From NCBI GenBank assembly GCA_017744715.1, contig JAGIAT010000007.1:1-64000 (forward strand): a stretch of 64,000 nucleotides of DNA. Reading direction: 5' to 3'. The notes under the pieces are model-generated. The model had not been told where the DNA came from. It saw nothing but the letters and a program-made list of their open reading frames with translations, and did not search any database. The number at the start of each line of letters is the position of its first letter. The stretch's first letter is position 1. Positions 36,301-44,863 of the stretch are shown piece by piece. This DNA comes from Niabella sp. Its GTDB lineage: Bacteria; Bacteroidota; Bacteroidia; Chitinophagales; Chitinophagaceae. A program made the position numbers and the translations under genes.

Positions 36301-37439
36301 AAAAGGAAACGGCCTGGCTGCAGGTGCGGGATAACGGTTCCGGTATTGAAGCTCCGTACCTCGGGCACATTTTTGACCGCTTTTACCAGGTAAACCGGCA
36401 GGAAATGAACCTGGGTTCCGGAGTGGGGCTGGCGTTTACCAAACGGCTGGTGGAACTGCATCATGGAACAATAACCGTGGAAAGTATGCCCGGCGCAGGA
36501 AGTGTTTTTAAAGTAGGATTGCCGGTAGATGCTGCGGCTTATGAAGCAGACGGTCGTGTGGATGGATTACAGGATGAGGCGCTGCCCGGAACCGGAAATG
36601 AGATCTCCAGGAGTAAGGGTGAGGTGGAAGCGTTGGACCAAACCCCGGAAACAGGCGCATCCCTGCTGGTGGTTGATGACAATGATGAGATCGTTCAATA
36701 CATCCGGGAATATTTCGAAGCAAAATATAAGGTTAAAACCGCGGCAAATGGAAGGGACGCGCTGAAATTAATGGAAACCTGCCAGCCGGATCTGATCATC
36801 AGTGATATCATGATGCCGGAAATGGATGGCCTGCACTTCTGCCGCCGTATCAAGCAAAATATACAAACGAGTCATATCCCGGTGATCCTGCTCACTGCGC
36901 GGGCCGAAACGGAACAACAGATCAAAGGGCTGGAAATGGGGGCGGATGATTATGTAGTCAAGCCCTTTTCCATCGCATTGCTGGAAGCAAAGGTGCAGGG
37001 CGTTTTGCGTATGCGCAGAAAGCTAAGGGAGTACTATGCGGCGTCGAAAGCGATCGAACCGGAAAAAATGACCTTCAACCCGCTGGATGAGGAGTTTTTA
37101 AAAAAGGCAGTAGCCCTTGTTGAAGCACAGCTGGATGCCTATGATTTTTCGGTAGATAAATTCAGCCGTGCGCTGGGCATGAGCCGGTCCAGCCTGTACC
37201 TGAAAATAAAAGCGATCACTGGGGAGTCTGTAACCGGCTTTATCAAGCGGATCCGGTTCCGGAAAGCAGTGGAGCTTATGGAGTCGAAAAAATATACCAT
37301 GACGGAGATAGCCTATATGTGTGGCTTTAATACACCGTCTTATTTTTCTACAGCCTTCAAACAGTTTTTTGGTGTGATGCCAAGCGAATATTTGGCAAGC
37401 AGGTCAGGCACCCGTGAAGACAGAGAGGCCGAGGGTTGA
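33384..37439 (+). CDS. Hybrid two-component system regulator (HTCS) for a polysaccharide locus
   Basis: The start is taken at 33384, where MRFFGTAGGIFLMLLASFTIRAQ makes an export signal. Order of domains in about 1351 residues: a periplasmic two-bladed propeller sensor (about 25-650) with repeated GxLWIGTxxGL-type motifs, a Y_Y_Y beta domain (about 690-765), one transmembrane helix (WFYLLVCLVIAAAAFFLY), HisKA with VSHELRTPLTLI (His838), and HATPase_c with FNLLSNAFKYTP and DNGSGIE. These are followed by a receiver domain with LIISDIMMPEMDG (phospho-acceptor Asp1141) and an AraC-type HTH output (SRALGMSRSSLYLKIKAI). It senses a glycan fragment and activates PUL genes. The nearest lyase genes (37896, 39631) are likely targets. 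Its link to the SusC/SusD operon is only inferred. Confidence 0.95.
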   Translation: MRFFGTAGGIFLMLLASFTIRAQPADRFFRNISVDNGLSQSTVFTVAQDTLGFMWMGTQDGLNRYDGKGFKIYRPVKNEPGSIASSYIKCLFTDRQGRLWIGGNGGISSYNYSGDRFRNYNIAPRPGEWYISCIIQDAQGALWACSNSGTLYRSDAAATVFRPVDFDGATQGIKELYSIAFAGKQLILGTESGLWLLDPPTGRITPLHAGVVRVRINTIYEDGNNRWIGTEGAGLIKMNLLTGRFINYHHQQAAASGIPDEDVRSVCRDAAGNIWIGTFRGLAIIDPGGNIRNYYHQADRPFTLSQNSVRCIYQDRQQGMWLGTFYGGVNYYHRQQVNFNLLGQNTGTPALNDKVVNVIKQDQKGGFWIGTNDRGLDYWQPGLNSIRYYIHNENGGGLSSNNIKSIAFGDKGTVFLGMHNTGLDILDPATGVSKNFRHDPRNARSIPGNMVYALLKDHAARMWVGTRTGLSRFYNEDASFTAVYTDRAGKRLTADEITFLMEDSRHRIWIGTVNGVNIFYPDSMLFDPLSSVTLSSNVINFIAEDPQKRIWIGTRDGLNLYDEKTKAFISYNQRNDFLKGTINSIVPDGDGNLWITTNTSLVKYRPDTKRLQYFDNRDGLQNGQFNTYASCRAADGMLLFGGINGISYFYPAAFRQNPLSLQVTFTGLEVFDRQVIAGDATDILKTHINQAARLRFGHEYKQFSILFNAFNYVAANRIKYRYRMDGFDNDWQEAEDTPRASYTNLQPGNYIFRVKAIGPQGEVSPERSMAIRILPVWYRSNWFYLLVCLVIAAAAFFLYRIFTERMRTLHQLKLERLQREKVNYINQVKTDFFTNVSHELRTPLTLILAPLEEMMRQPATDKKMRRNQELMLSNTRRLYNLVNQLFEFRKTEMGTRKLRVAENDLVKFLREVYTSFKPLAEKNAIDYRFSSLVDTLVFYFDKDALENILFNLLSNAFKYTPAGGQISLELSVEKETAWLQVRDNGSGIEAPYLGHIFDRFYQVNRQEMNLGSGVGLAFTKRLVELHHGTITVESMPGAGSVFKVGLPVDAAAYEADGRVDGLQDEALPGTGNEISRSKGEVEALDQTPETGASLLVVDDNDEIVQYIREYFEAKYKVKTAANGRDALKLMETCQPDLIISDIMMPEMDGLHFCRRIKQNIQTSHIPVILLTARAETEQQIKGLEMGADDYVVKPFSIALLEAKVQGVLRMRRKLREYYAASKAIEPEKMTFNPLDEEFLKKAVALVEAQLDAYDFSVDKFSRALGMSRSSLYLKIKAITGESVTGFIKRIRFRKAVELMESKKYTMTEIAYMCGFNTPSYFSTAFKQFFGVMPSEYLASRSGTREDREAEG

Positions 37440-37580
37440 TGAAGCCTTGTTTCAGGTTTAACATTTCAGGTTCAAGGTTGGATTGCGTTTGATGCCGATG
37501 CCATATGCCCGCTCATCGATCCCTGAGGAAGCCATCTGACGGCTGACAGACATTTGTTTCACGTTTAAAGTTTAAGGTTT

Positions 37581-37722
37581 CAGGTTGGGTTGCGTTTGAT
37601 GCTTGATGCAGTCACGTTATTCCGATTCTTATTTTCAAGATATGCACATAAATTTCGAAAGGAATGAGAACTGTGAAACCGTAACGATATCACTCCTTTT
37701 ACATTTTCAATTTTTCATTCCC
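37581..37722 (+). repeat. 142-bp intergenic direct repeat, copy 1
   Basis: It begins CAGGTTGGGTTGCGTTTGAT and ends TTTTTCATTCC. Copy 2 at 37760-37902 is collinear with scattered substitutions. A shorter third piece (about 37470-37505) has only the CAGGTT...GCGTTTGATGCC head. Confidence 0.8.
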
Positions 37723-37759
37723 GAAGAATGTATTGTTTCAGGTTTGACGTTCAACGTTC

Positions 37760-37902
37760 CAGGTTGGGTTGCGTTTGATGCTTGACGCAGTCACGTTATT
37801 CCCGATTCTTATTTTCCAGATATGTACATAAATTCCGAAAGGGAACGGGAACTGCGAATCCGTAACGACATCCTCCCTTTTACATTTTTAATTTTTCATT
37901 CC
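37760..37902 (+). repeat. 143-bp intergenic direct repeat, copy 2
   Basis: This is the second copy of the preceding repeat. Its last bases overlap the stop codon and final residues of the minus-strand PL5-like gene, so the repeat has supplied or replaced the gene's 3' end. Confidence 0.8.
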
Positions 37903-39122
37903 ATATTTTTCATTCCCTTTGGATCCATCCATATCAGCGGATTCCTTACGGGCAGGTTGCGGATCACTTCGGGTACCTGCGGAAAATGATCCAGCCGTAT
38001 CCAGGTATCCAGCCATTGCTGGTTATGAAAAGCCGCAGCTCCAAAGATGAGTGCGGGCTGCGCTACCGGCCAGTTATCCCAGTACATTACATCGGGCCGG
38101 TAAGGCCATTGGTCCTTATGATTTATAAAGGGCACTAAAAATTCCAGGCCCTTTTGTATCGATGCTCCATTGGCCGCCTGGTAGTTCCAAAGGTTGTCGT
38201 TCGGGGTGGAAAGCAGCTGGCAAATAGTGGCCATGGCGTCCAGGTTAAACAGGGAATAACCATAGGGTTTCGTTCTGCGTAATTCCTGTGGAAAACGGCC
38301 GTCTGGGTTCATCTGGTTGGGAAGCAATACCTGTTTGTAACGGTTGATGCAAAAGTCCGTCCATTTTTGGTTGCCGGTAAATTTTGCATAACAGGCCACC
38401 TGCATCACCCAGCAGGTAGCATGGTTGTTAACAGTATTCATTTCATCTTTTCCATAAGGATGTGTGGTGAGCCAGGTAAGAAAGTGGGCAAACCATTGTT
38501 TGATCTGTTGAAGGGTTTGGGGATCCATGGCCTGCGCTTCTTGCATTACACGGAGTCCCTGAACTACCTCCATCAGGTGGATGGCGTCGATGATGCCGAT
38601 GCCCCAGCCCGTAAAGCGCCCCTTGATGGCCTGCGCATACAACAGGTGTGGTTGCATCAGCGTGGCGGTATCCACAAACCAGGCCTTGCAATGCCGGAGG
38701 GCGGTGGTTACATAGGCTTCGTTGCCGGTAATGCGGTAGGCCGATGCAAGAGTACCCACAATTTTGCTTAGCCGGATCATAGCGTGGCGGTGCGCCGTAA
38801 AATTATCCGGGTTGGTCATGCCATCTTTTGTAATGTAGGGGCTGTCAACGCTTGCCGGGTTGGGCCAGGCATAGTCGGCCTCACTGTAAAAGTCGTGTTT
38901 ACCGCCGGCGCTGCGCGCACATTGCCAGGCGGTAATGGTTACCGGTTCTACATTTAGAAAAGAATCGGCCAGCTGCAATACCCGCGTAGCCAGTACCTGT
39001 TTTGCCTGCTCAAAGTAATTTACCGCACGTTGGGGTTGCGGCAGAACTTGGGAACACACTGGCCAGCATAGGGCCGAAAGCAACAGGAGCAGGAGCATTG
39101 TTTTCATCTTCGGATCTTTCAT
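37896..39122 (-). CDS. PL5-like alginate lyase-superfamily enzyme, secreted
   Basis: This protein has up to 408 residues. Met6 (39107) is an alternative start and gives the cleaner signal peptide MKTMLLLLLLSALCWPVCSQ. The body is an (alpha/alpha)n toroid of the alginate-lyase superfamily. VNNHATCWVM (Asn233-His234) and RRTKPYGYSLFNLD (Tyr287/Tyr289) correspond to the Asn/His and Tyr that neutralise and deprotonate the uronate in PL5-type lyases. Bacteroidota homologues occur in many PULs, so the substrate is a uronic-acid polymer, not necessarily alginate. It is divergent from the PL12 gene and adjacent to the HTCS regulator. The C-terminus runs into a direct repeat. Confidence 0.82.
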   Translation of the reverse strand: MKDPKMKTMLLLLLLSALCWPVCSQVLPQPQRAVNYFEQAKQVLATRVLQLADSFLNVEPVTITAWQCARSAGGKHDFYSEADYAWPNPASVDSPYITKDGMTNPDNFTAHRHAMIRLSKIVGTLASAYRITGNEAYVTTALRHCKAWFVDTATLMQPHLLYAQAIKGRFTGWGIGIIDAIHLMEVVQGLRVMQEAQAMDPQTLQQIKQWFAHFLTWLTTHPYGKDEMNTVNNHATCWVMQVACYAKFTGNQKWTDFCINRYKQVLLPNQMNPDGRFPQELRRTKPYGYSLFNLDAMATICQLLSTPNDNLWNYQAANGASIQKGLEFLVPFINHKDQWPYRPDVMYWDNWPVAQPALIFGAAAFHNQQWLDTWIRLDHFPQVPEVIRNLPVRNPLIWMDPKGMKNME

Positions 39123-39630
39123 TGTGCTGCTAATCTAAGCCATAAACGGAATTGAGGGTTTAAAAATGGGAGCATTGATTTTCGATTTTAGTGAAAACTG
39201 TTAAAAGGGGGCGGTCTGTCGGGTATGTAGATGCTGTCCGGGGATCGGGGATGCGTCACCGGGTAAGGATCATTCGGGTTGCTAAGCCCGGGATGCCGCA
39301 CCGGCGGCGCCGGAAATCGGTGCATTTCACCAAAATTGAAAAAGAATGATCCAAAAATGAAAGTCCTGCGGCACGATGGCGGTGTAACTTTAGATCCTGG
39401 ATCACCCTTTTCGTAGTGGCGTCAACGATCCGCCGGCCTGATGAAACGGGGGAACGTGCGGCGCTTTGTATCCCTGCCCACTCGGTACGGTTAATTTTTT
39501 TCCGTAGGAAGATGCTTGGTTAGCAGCGACGCCGGCTGCGGTTTTGTTTAATTGCGGCCATACGGATGCATAGTGCAGCTTGCGGTTAAAATCACAAACG
39601 CTTATTGCTGAAAACAGTTATTATTGGAAT
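39123..39630. other. Divergent intergenic region between the two lyase genes
   Basis: About 500 bp should contain both lyase promoters and any HTCS-binding sites. A TAACTTTA box lies near 39386 but has no clear -33 partner. No gene or strong repeat is recognised. Confidence 0.3.
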
Positions 39631-41616
39631 ATGATCATGCTACAAAAAACAGGAATGGGTATGGCAATGCTGCTTGCCTCATTTACGGCCGTTCAGGCAC
39701 AGGAGCAGCCGGTTACTAAAGAAAGTTTTAAATGCCTCAACCTCAGTTTCCCGGGATTGGAAAAGGTAAAAACGGCAGTAAACAGCGGGCAGTATGATGC
39801 TGCGGCCGCTGCACTGCTGCAGTATTACCGGAATCGTACGGGCGTGCGTCACCTGGATTTTAATGCTGCCGACGCTTCCCGGTTTGCAGGCAAAAAGGTA
39901 GATGATGCCACGCTGGAGCTGGCCAATAATATCCTGGTGCATAAATTCAAGCCACATAAAGGATACCCGGCTTATGACTATGGTAAAGACATCAACTGGC
40001 AATACCGCCCGGTGCAGGACCAGCTGCTGACCACCTTTTTGCACCGTACTGCCTTTTGGGAGCCACTGGGCCTGGTATACCGCGCTACGGGGGATGAAAA
40101 ATATGCAAAGGAATGGGTTGCTGAGGTACGCGACTGGATCAAAAAAAATAAACAGGGCGCTTATCCGGACGATAAGGATTTCGCCTGGAAAGCGTTTGTA
40201 GTATCCTTCCGCCTCAACCATTGGTCCGGTTTCTATAACCTGTTTCTGCAGTCAGCCAGTTTTACCCCGGCTTTTTTAATGGAATTTCTGAATTCCTATA
40301 ACGGACAGGCCGGTTATGTAATGACCCATTATACAGACAAGGGCAATCATCGCTTGTATGAGGCCCTGCACCTGATGTATGCGGGCAGTACCTTCCCGGA
40401 ACTGGCCGCAGCTTCGTCCTGGCGGAAAAGCGGCATCAGAGTACTCAACACAGAGATTGTTAAACAGGTATTGCCGGATGGCGTTCAGTTCGAATTGTCG
40501 CCCGGCTATCATATTGGTACCATCCAGATCTTCCTGGATGCATTGCAGATCGCGCAGTTGGGCGGAGTAGGACAGGAGTTCCCCCGGCAGTACCGGAACC
40601 TGGTGGAAAAAATGGTGCTGGCAGTAGGAAAGTACTCGTTCCCCGACTATACGTATCCGCTTTATGGCAATTCCTTTTTAACAACAAAGGAGGCCATGCT
40701 TAAAAATTATAAAAAATGGGCAGCAGTATTCCCGCAAAATCAGGTCATTGAGTATTACGCTACGGACGGCGCTTCCGGCGTACGCCCGCCTTATCTTTCA
40801 TCGGCCCTTCCCAACGCGGGTTTTTATGCATTGCGTAATGGCTGGAACGGAAAGGCGACCGTAATGCAAATCAAGGCCGGACCAACCGCGGAATTTCATG
40901 CGCACCCGGATAATGGCAATTTTGTGCTTTGGGTAAAGGGGCGGAATTTTACACCGGATGCAGGCAGCTTTGTGTATGCCAATGTGGGTAACCAGGAAAA
41001 CGCCAAACGGGATTGGTACCGGAGCACCAAAGCACATCAGACGCTGACGCTGGACAATACAACCATCGTTAACAATGCCCGGCTCATTAAATGGGAAATT
41101 GGCACGGATCTGGATATATTGAGTTACAGCAATCCCAGCTATGAAAAGCTCCGCCACCGGCGTACGTTCTTATTCGTTGATAAAACGTATTTCATTATCA
41201 TTGATAAAGCAGATGGCGACGCCACCGGAATGCTGGGCATTCATTTTAATTTGAAGGAGGACTGTAAGCCTGTGCTGGATAGCGCGCACAATAAGGTGTA
41301 TACCACATATGGTGATGGCAATAATTTGCTGATTCAGAATTTTAATAAGGATGAGGTCAACATGAATGCCGAAGAAAGCTTCGTTTCATACGAATACCAG
41401 AAAGAAGCGCCACGCCCGGCTTTTGTATTTAAAAAGCAAAAAGCAACTGCCGCGCCACAGTCGTTTATAACGGTATTATATCCGTTCACTGGTGCTTCGG
41501 CACCGGTTATTACTGTAAAGGAAAATGCCGGCAATGATTTTATAAAAGGGAATATAGATCTTACGGTTGCGGTTAATGGCGTTAACAGGAAGGTGCGTGC
41601 GGTGGCAGGGGAGTAA
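39631..41616 (+). CDS. PL12-type heparinase II/III-family polysaccharide lyase
   Basis: The start is at 39631, with MIMLQKTGMGMAMLLASF leading a signal cleaved after VQAQ; the longer frame from 39580 adds a non-signal leader. Of about 661 residues, the N-terminal half is the alpha/alpha toroid (WQYRPVQDQLLTTFLHRT, DWIKKNKQGAYPDD). It includes the catalytic segment DKGNHRLYEALHLMYAG (Asn239, His240, Tyr243). The C-terminal half is the heparinase II/III beta-sandwich, starting GFYALRNGW and containing EFHAHPDNGNFVLW with His423/His425. These fit PL12 heparan-sulphate-type lyases. It would cleave a sulphated or uronate-rich polymer. The HTCS and the PL5-like gene lie beside it. Confidence 0.88.
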   Translation: MIMLQKTGMGMAMLLASFTAVQAQEQPVTKESFKCLNLSFPGLEKVKTAVNSGQYDAAAAALLQYYRNRTGVRHLDFNAADASRFAGKKVDDATLELANNILVHKFKPHKGYPAYDYGKDINWQYRPVQDQLLTTFLHRTAFWEPLGLVYRATGDEKYAKEWVAEVRDWIKKNKQGAYPDDKDFAWKAFVVSFRLNHWSGFYNLFLQSASFTPAFLMEFLNSYNGQAGYVMTHYTDKGNHRLYEALHLMYAGSTFPELAAASSWRKSGIRVLNTEIVKQVLPDGVQFELSPGYHIGTIQIFLDALQIAQLGGVGQEFPRQYRNLVEKMVLAVGKYSFPDYTYPLYGNSFLTTKEAMLKNYKKWAAVFPQNQVIEYYATDGASGVRPPYLSSALPNAGFYALRNGWNGKATVMQIKAGPTAEFHAHPDNGNFVLWVKGRNFTPDAGSFVYANVGNQENAKRDWYRSTKAHQTLTLDNTTIVNNARLIKWEIGTDLDILSYSNPSYEKLRHRRTFLFVDKTYFIIIDKADGDATGMLGIHFNLKEDCKPVLDSAHNKVYTTYGDGNNLLIQNFNKDEVNMNAEESFVSYEYQKEAPRPAFVFKKQKATAAPQSFITVLYPFTGASAPVITVKENAGNDFIKGNIDLTVAVNGVNRKVRAVAGE

Positions 41617-41977
41617 GCCCGGGTCGGAAAAGTAACGAACATTTCAAAATGAAAAATAGCTGACGCGTTTGATTCCTGGTGATTGAATGATTGCATGATT
41701 GGGGTATAAGCGCAAAATAATGAATGTCTGGCTGTTTTTTGCATACCGGGTCTTACGGCAATCAACATATCCCGGCTGATTTTGAAAATAAAATGTAGGA
41801 TTTTATTAATTCTATTTCGAGCATTATTTTTTTGTTGATTACGCGTATTTTCCGGGTGATAATTTACATAATTTCATAAATAGGATTGATAAGTGGCACC
41901 CTGTCGTCTGGCTGTTAGCGGGTAGCTTTCTCAAGTTAGATCAAGTTGATGATTGAAGGTAAAACTGATGAATATTT
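41617..41977. other. AT-rich intergenic region upstream of an AraC gene
   Basis: About 360 bp of AT-rich sequence. A CGCGTTTGATTCCTGG piece near 41663 resembles the interspersed repeat head. No gene is seen. The AraC promoter is presumably here, but no clear boxes were found. Confidence 0.3.
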
Positions 41978-42850
41978 ATGGATGTAGCGCAAAAAGCAGG
42001 AGGGCGTGAAATGCATCCTGCTCCTATTGAAAAGGACCTGGTGGCAGAAGCGAATATAGGAGCGCATGTGACCTATATAAAGATAGCGGGTGCCAGCCAT
42101 ATAGAAAATTTTCGCTCCCCCGATGCCTATGTATTTATTTTTTTTGAAAGAAGTGAGGGCTGGCATGCTATCGATTTTGAGCGCTATGAAGAGGGCAATT
42201 ACCAGGTTCATATTTCGTTTCCGCAGCAGATTCATTCCTGGAATAGTGGCAGCAGCACCAGGGGGCACAAATTAATAGTAAGTAAGTACTTTGTGGAAAA
42301 ATATATGTTTGAGACAGCATTTATAAATGCTAAGTTCAACTATTCGCCGGTACTTCATCTTGATGCCGGATTTTTTAAAAAAATAGCAAGAGAGGTGGTG
42401 CTGCTCAGTGAGGAGCTGAGCGCTGCCGGTATCAGGACGGATCTTGTAACGGTGCGGACACAGCTGATACTCACGTTGATTAATTTGTATATTACGGAAC
42501 ATGTGAAAAAGGATCTGGTTGAGCAAAAGGCAAATCCAATCCTCAATCGGTTCAGTGTTTTGTTACATGAGGGATTTAGCGAAGGGTATACCGTTTCCTA
42601 TTATGCAGACAAGCTCGCAATTACACCCAATTACCTCAATATCATCTGCAGGCGATATGCAGGGATGAATGCCAAGCATTTTATTAGCCAACGCAGGCTT
42701 TTGGAAGCTAAAAGACTGTTACTTGGGTCAGAACTATCAATAAAGGAAATCGCTTTTAAGTTAGGTTTTAATGAGATTTCGAACTTTTCTTTCTATATAA
42801 AATCGAATACCGGGTTTTATCCACGCCAGTATCGGGGACAAGCCGTATAA
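41978..42850 (+). CDS. AraC-family transcriptional regulator
   Basis: This 290-residue cytoplasmic regulator has an N-terminal beta-rich sensor half (about 1-180, PDAYVFIFFERSEGW) of the cupin-like kind. The C-terminal AraC DNA-binding domain (about 185-288) has helix-turn-helix 1 in TVSYYADKLAITPNYLNIIC and helix-turn-helix 2 in SIKEIAFKLGFNEISNFSFY, then KSNTGFYPRQYR. It is very similar in layout to the regulator at 43921 (ITANYLGIICRKH, SIKEIGYGLGYTN), so the two are probably paralogues. The target genes are unknown; the next gene is a small protein 220 bp away. Confidence 0.9.
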   Translation: MDVAQKAGGREMHPAPIEKDLVAEANIGAHVTYIKIAGASHIENFRSPDAYVFIFFERSEGWHAIDFERYEEGNYQVHISFPQQIHSWNSGSSTRGHKLIVSKYFVEKYMFETAFINAKFNYSPVLHLDAGFFKKIAREVVLLSEELSAAGIRTDLVTVRTQLILTLINLYITEHVKKDLVEQKANPILNRFSVLLHEGFSEGYTVSYYADKLAITPNYLNIICRRYAGMNAKHFISQRRLLEAKRLLLGSELSIKEIAFKLGFNEISNFSFYIKSNTGFYPRQYRGQAV

Positions 42851-43070
42851 ATGCTGGCTTAAGCTGGTATTTAATGTCAATGGGAGAAGTTGGCGCGTCC
42901 TTTGGTTTTTTGTAATTTAATGCGATCTGTTTCCGGATAGCAGATTGCCGGTTCCCGCCCGGATTTTGAATTTGATTTGGCGAACTGCACAATGGGCCCC
43001 AAAGCGTATCGGAAAGTAAAAGGTATCCCGCTTCTGTTACCGCTTTTGGCACAAAATATAACCAGGTACC

Positions 43071-43373
43071 ATGAAAATAGAAGCATATATTGAAGAACAT
43101 GCGCATCACTTTGTAAAGGCGTTGATAACGGAGTATAAGGGCGATAGGGAAGCCGTAGCTATTATCCGCAAATACATGAACGGAGAAAAAATTGACAGTA
43201 GCGAAGAAGAGGTCTTGAAGACGCAGTTCTTTGACTCCCTCAAGTTGGCAGGTGTGGGCATTCCTTTTGTTCTGATACCTGGCGCTTCAATCTTGATGCC
43301 GATCCTGATCAAAGTAGCGGCAAAGCACCATATAGCATTATTACCCAGCGCTTTTGATACACCTGAAAGTTAA
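43071..43373 (+). CDS. Small conserved-looking protein with hydrophobic Gly/Pro segment
   Basis: This 100-residue protein has a charged helical N-terminus (EEHAHHFVKALITEYKGD, NGEKIDSSEEEVLKTQFFDS). A C-terminal hydrophobic stretch, LAGVGIPFVLIPGASILM, is followed by a basic PILIKVAAKHHIALLP. This layout recalls the core of LETM1-like/ribosome-binding membrane proteins and small Bacteroidota proteins of unknown function. No signal peptide is present. The coding signal is good, with a normal ATG and acidic/basic patterning. The function is unknown. Confidence 0.65.
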   Translation: MKIEAYIEEHAHHFVKALITEYKGDREAVAIIRKYMNGEKIDSSEEEVLKTQFFDSLKLAGVGIPFVLIPGASILMPILIKVAAKHHIALLPSAFDTPES

Positions 43374-43920
43374 TGGAATGATGCTGTTTACAATTGTAAT
43401 TAGCTGTTAACCGGGCAGCAATGTAGTTGCCGGATTCATTACGGAACAGTATAGAACGGGCTGCCGCTGTTCTGGATTTTTTGCCAATGTACATGTCTGT
43501 ATTTATCGGCCCCTGGTGGAATGCGATTCGGGATTGGGACCGTTATATTTCCTCATGTACCCGCAGGAATAAGCACTTCCGGTCTTGCTTTTTTTTAACA
43601 GTATTTGAATTTTCCGGTATCCGGCACATTCCGGTTCTTAGGTAAGCGGCCGATGATTTAACGACGGGTAATGGGCTGTGTTGGAGGTGTAAACTTGAGT
43701 GATAAAAATTGTAAGAGAATGAATGATTACGGTAACTTATGGGGATTTGATGTTGCGTGAAATTGACCTGTAAATCCGATAATTTTGCATGGCTAATTCA
43801 TTTTGTACACAATGGACAATCTGCATTGTACCGGAACATGGCTAAAATTATTAGTGGTGTTTTGATAAATATAAAAATGCCTGATTGTAAGAAATTTTGG
43901 AACATCTATATTGGAATCTG
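43374..43920. other. Intergenic region with no recognised gene
   Basis: About 550 bp precede the second AraC gene. Small frames here look non-coding. A TAATTTTG box at 43780 and an inverted repeat at 43809 are the only regulatory-looking elements. Confidence 0.3.
43809..43829. promoter_or_regulatory. Inverted repeat upstream of AraC gene, possible operator
   Basis: ACAATG-N9-CATTGT is a perfect 6-bp inverted repeat about 90 bp upstream of the AraC start at 43921. It lies just downstream of a TAATTTTG box, so it could be an autoregulatory site. Confidence 0.3.
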
Positions 43921-44778
43921 ATGACTGTTAAAAGTAATGGTTATGCTGTTGAATGTAACCCGGGCAAGCCGGAAATAACCGACAAGGAATTGTATGTTCG
44001 CTATCAGGATTTTTATAATTCAGCGCAGCTAAATTGTTTTCCGGACCGGTCTTTTACAATTGTGTTGCTTGACAATGGTTCTGGTGAATGCAGGACGGAT
44101 AATACACTGTTTGAACTTCAGTCAAAGCAATTGTTTATACATCTGCCGGATAAGACTTTTGACTGGAGTATTTCACCGGAGTCGTATGGCCGAAGGCTTT
44201 TAATAAAAAGCACGTTGATTGAAACATTCACGGTGCCCATAAGGCACACGTTCTCATCACTAAATAAGAATATTGCCTTACATCTTAATGATGAGGGATA
44301 TGAGCGGTTCAGCTCCGAATTTGATGCGATAAAAAAAGAAATTGATTCAAATATTGTTTTTCCTGAATTGATTAATGCAAGAGCGCGGCTTATTGCTTTA
44401 ATCGTACATGTGTGGAAGGAATACGTGCATGGAAACACCGAAATGTCGCAAGGCGCAAACCTTTCGAATCGGTTTCATACACTGGTAGATAAAAATTTCA
44501 GGTCACAAAAGGTTGTGTCTTTTTATGCAGAACAGCTGGGAATAACCGCCAACTACCTGGGGATTATCTGTCGTAAACATTACCATAAATCGCCGCTGGA
44601 AATGATACGTGAACGGATAGTGCTGGAAGCAAAAAAATTATTGCACAGTTCCGAGCTGTCAATAAAGGAGATTGGATATGGTTTGGGTTATACCAATTTG
44701 TCTTATTTTTCTTTCTTCTTTAAAGAGCTTACCGGAATGACTCCAAAGGAATATCGGATGAAATTCTCTGTTCAATAA
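43921..44778 (+). CDS. AraC-family transcriptional regulator
   Basis: The start is at the ATG at 43921; a TTG lies 24 nt upstream. The 285-residue protein has a sensor-like N-terminal half (VRYQDFYNSAQLNCFPDRSF, IVLLDNGSGE). The C-terminal AraC domain has two helix-turn-helix units, VSFYAEQLGITANYLGIIC and SIKEIGYGLGYTNLSYFSFF, followed by FKELTGMTPKEYR. It is paralogous in layout to the regulator at 41978. It borders the rearranged island that follows but has no obvious target. Confidence 0.9.
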   Translation: MTVKSNGYAVECNPGKPEITDKELYVRYQDFYNSAQLNCFPDRSFTIVLLDNGSGECRTDNTLFELQSKQLFIHLPDKTFDWSISPESYGRRLLIKSTLIETFTVPIRHTFSSLNKNIALHLNDEGYERFSSEFDAIKKEIDSNIVFPELINARARLIALIVHVWKEYVHGNTEMSQGANLSNRFHTLVDKNFRSQKVVSFYAEQLGITANYLGIICRKHYHKSPLEMIRERIVLEAKKLLHSSELSIKEIGYGLGYTNLSYFSFFFKELTGMTPKEYRMKFSVQ

Positions 44779-44863
44779 CCCGCAGAGGCCTGTGCAAATC
44801 TTTCTATGGATAACGCTTCTTCCGGCTCTTGTGCTGCGAACGCTTAATTTCTATACACCTTAA

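Noticed and set aside
43427..43645. 72-codon ORF before the second AraC gene
   Set aside because: It has a TTG start, a Trp/Arg-rich random-like sequence, and no neighbour or family support.
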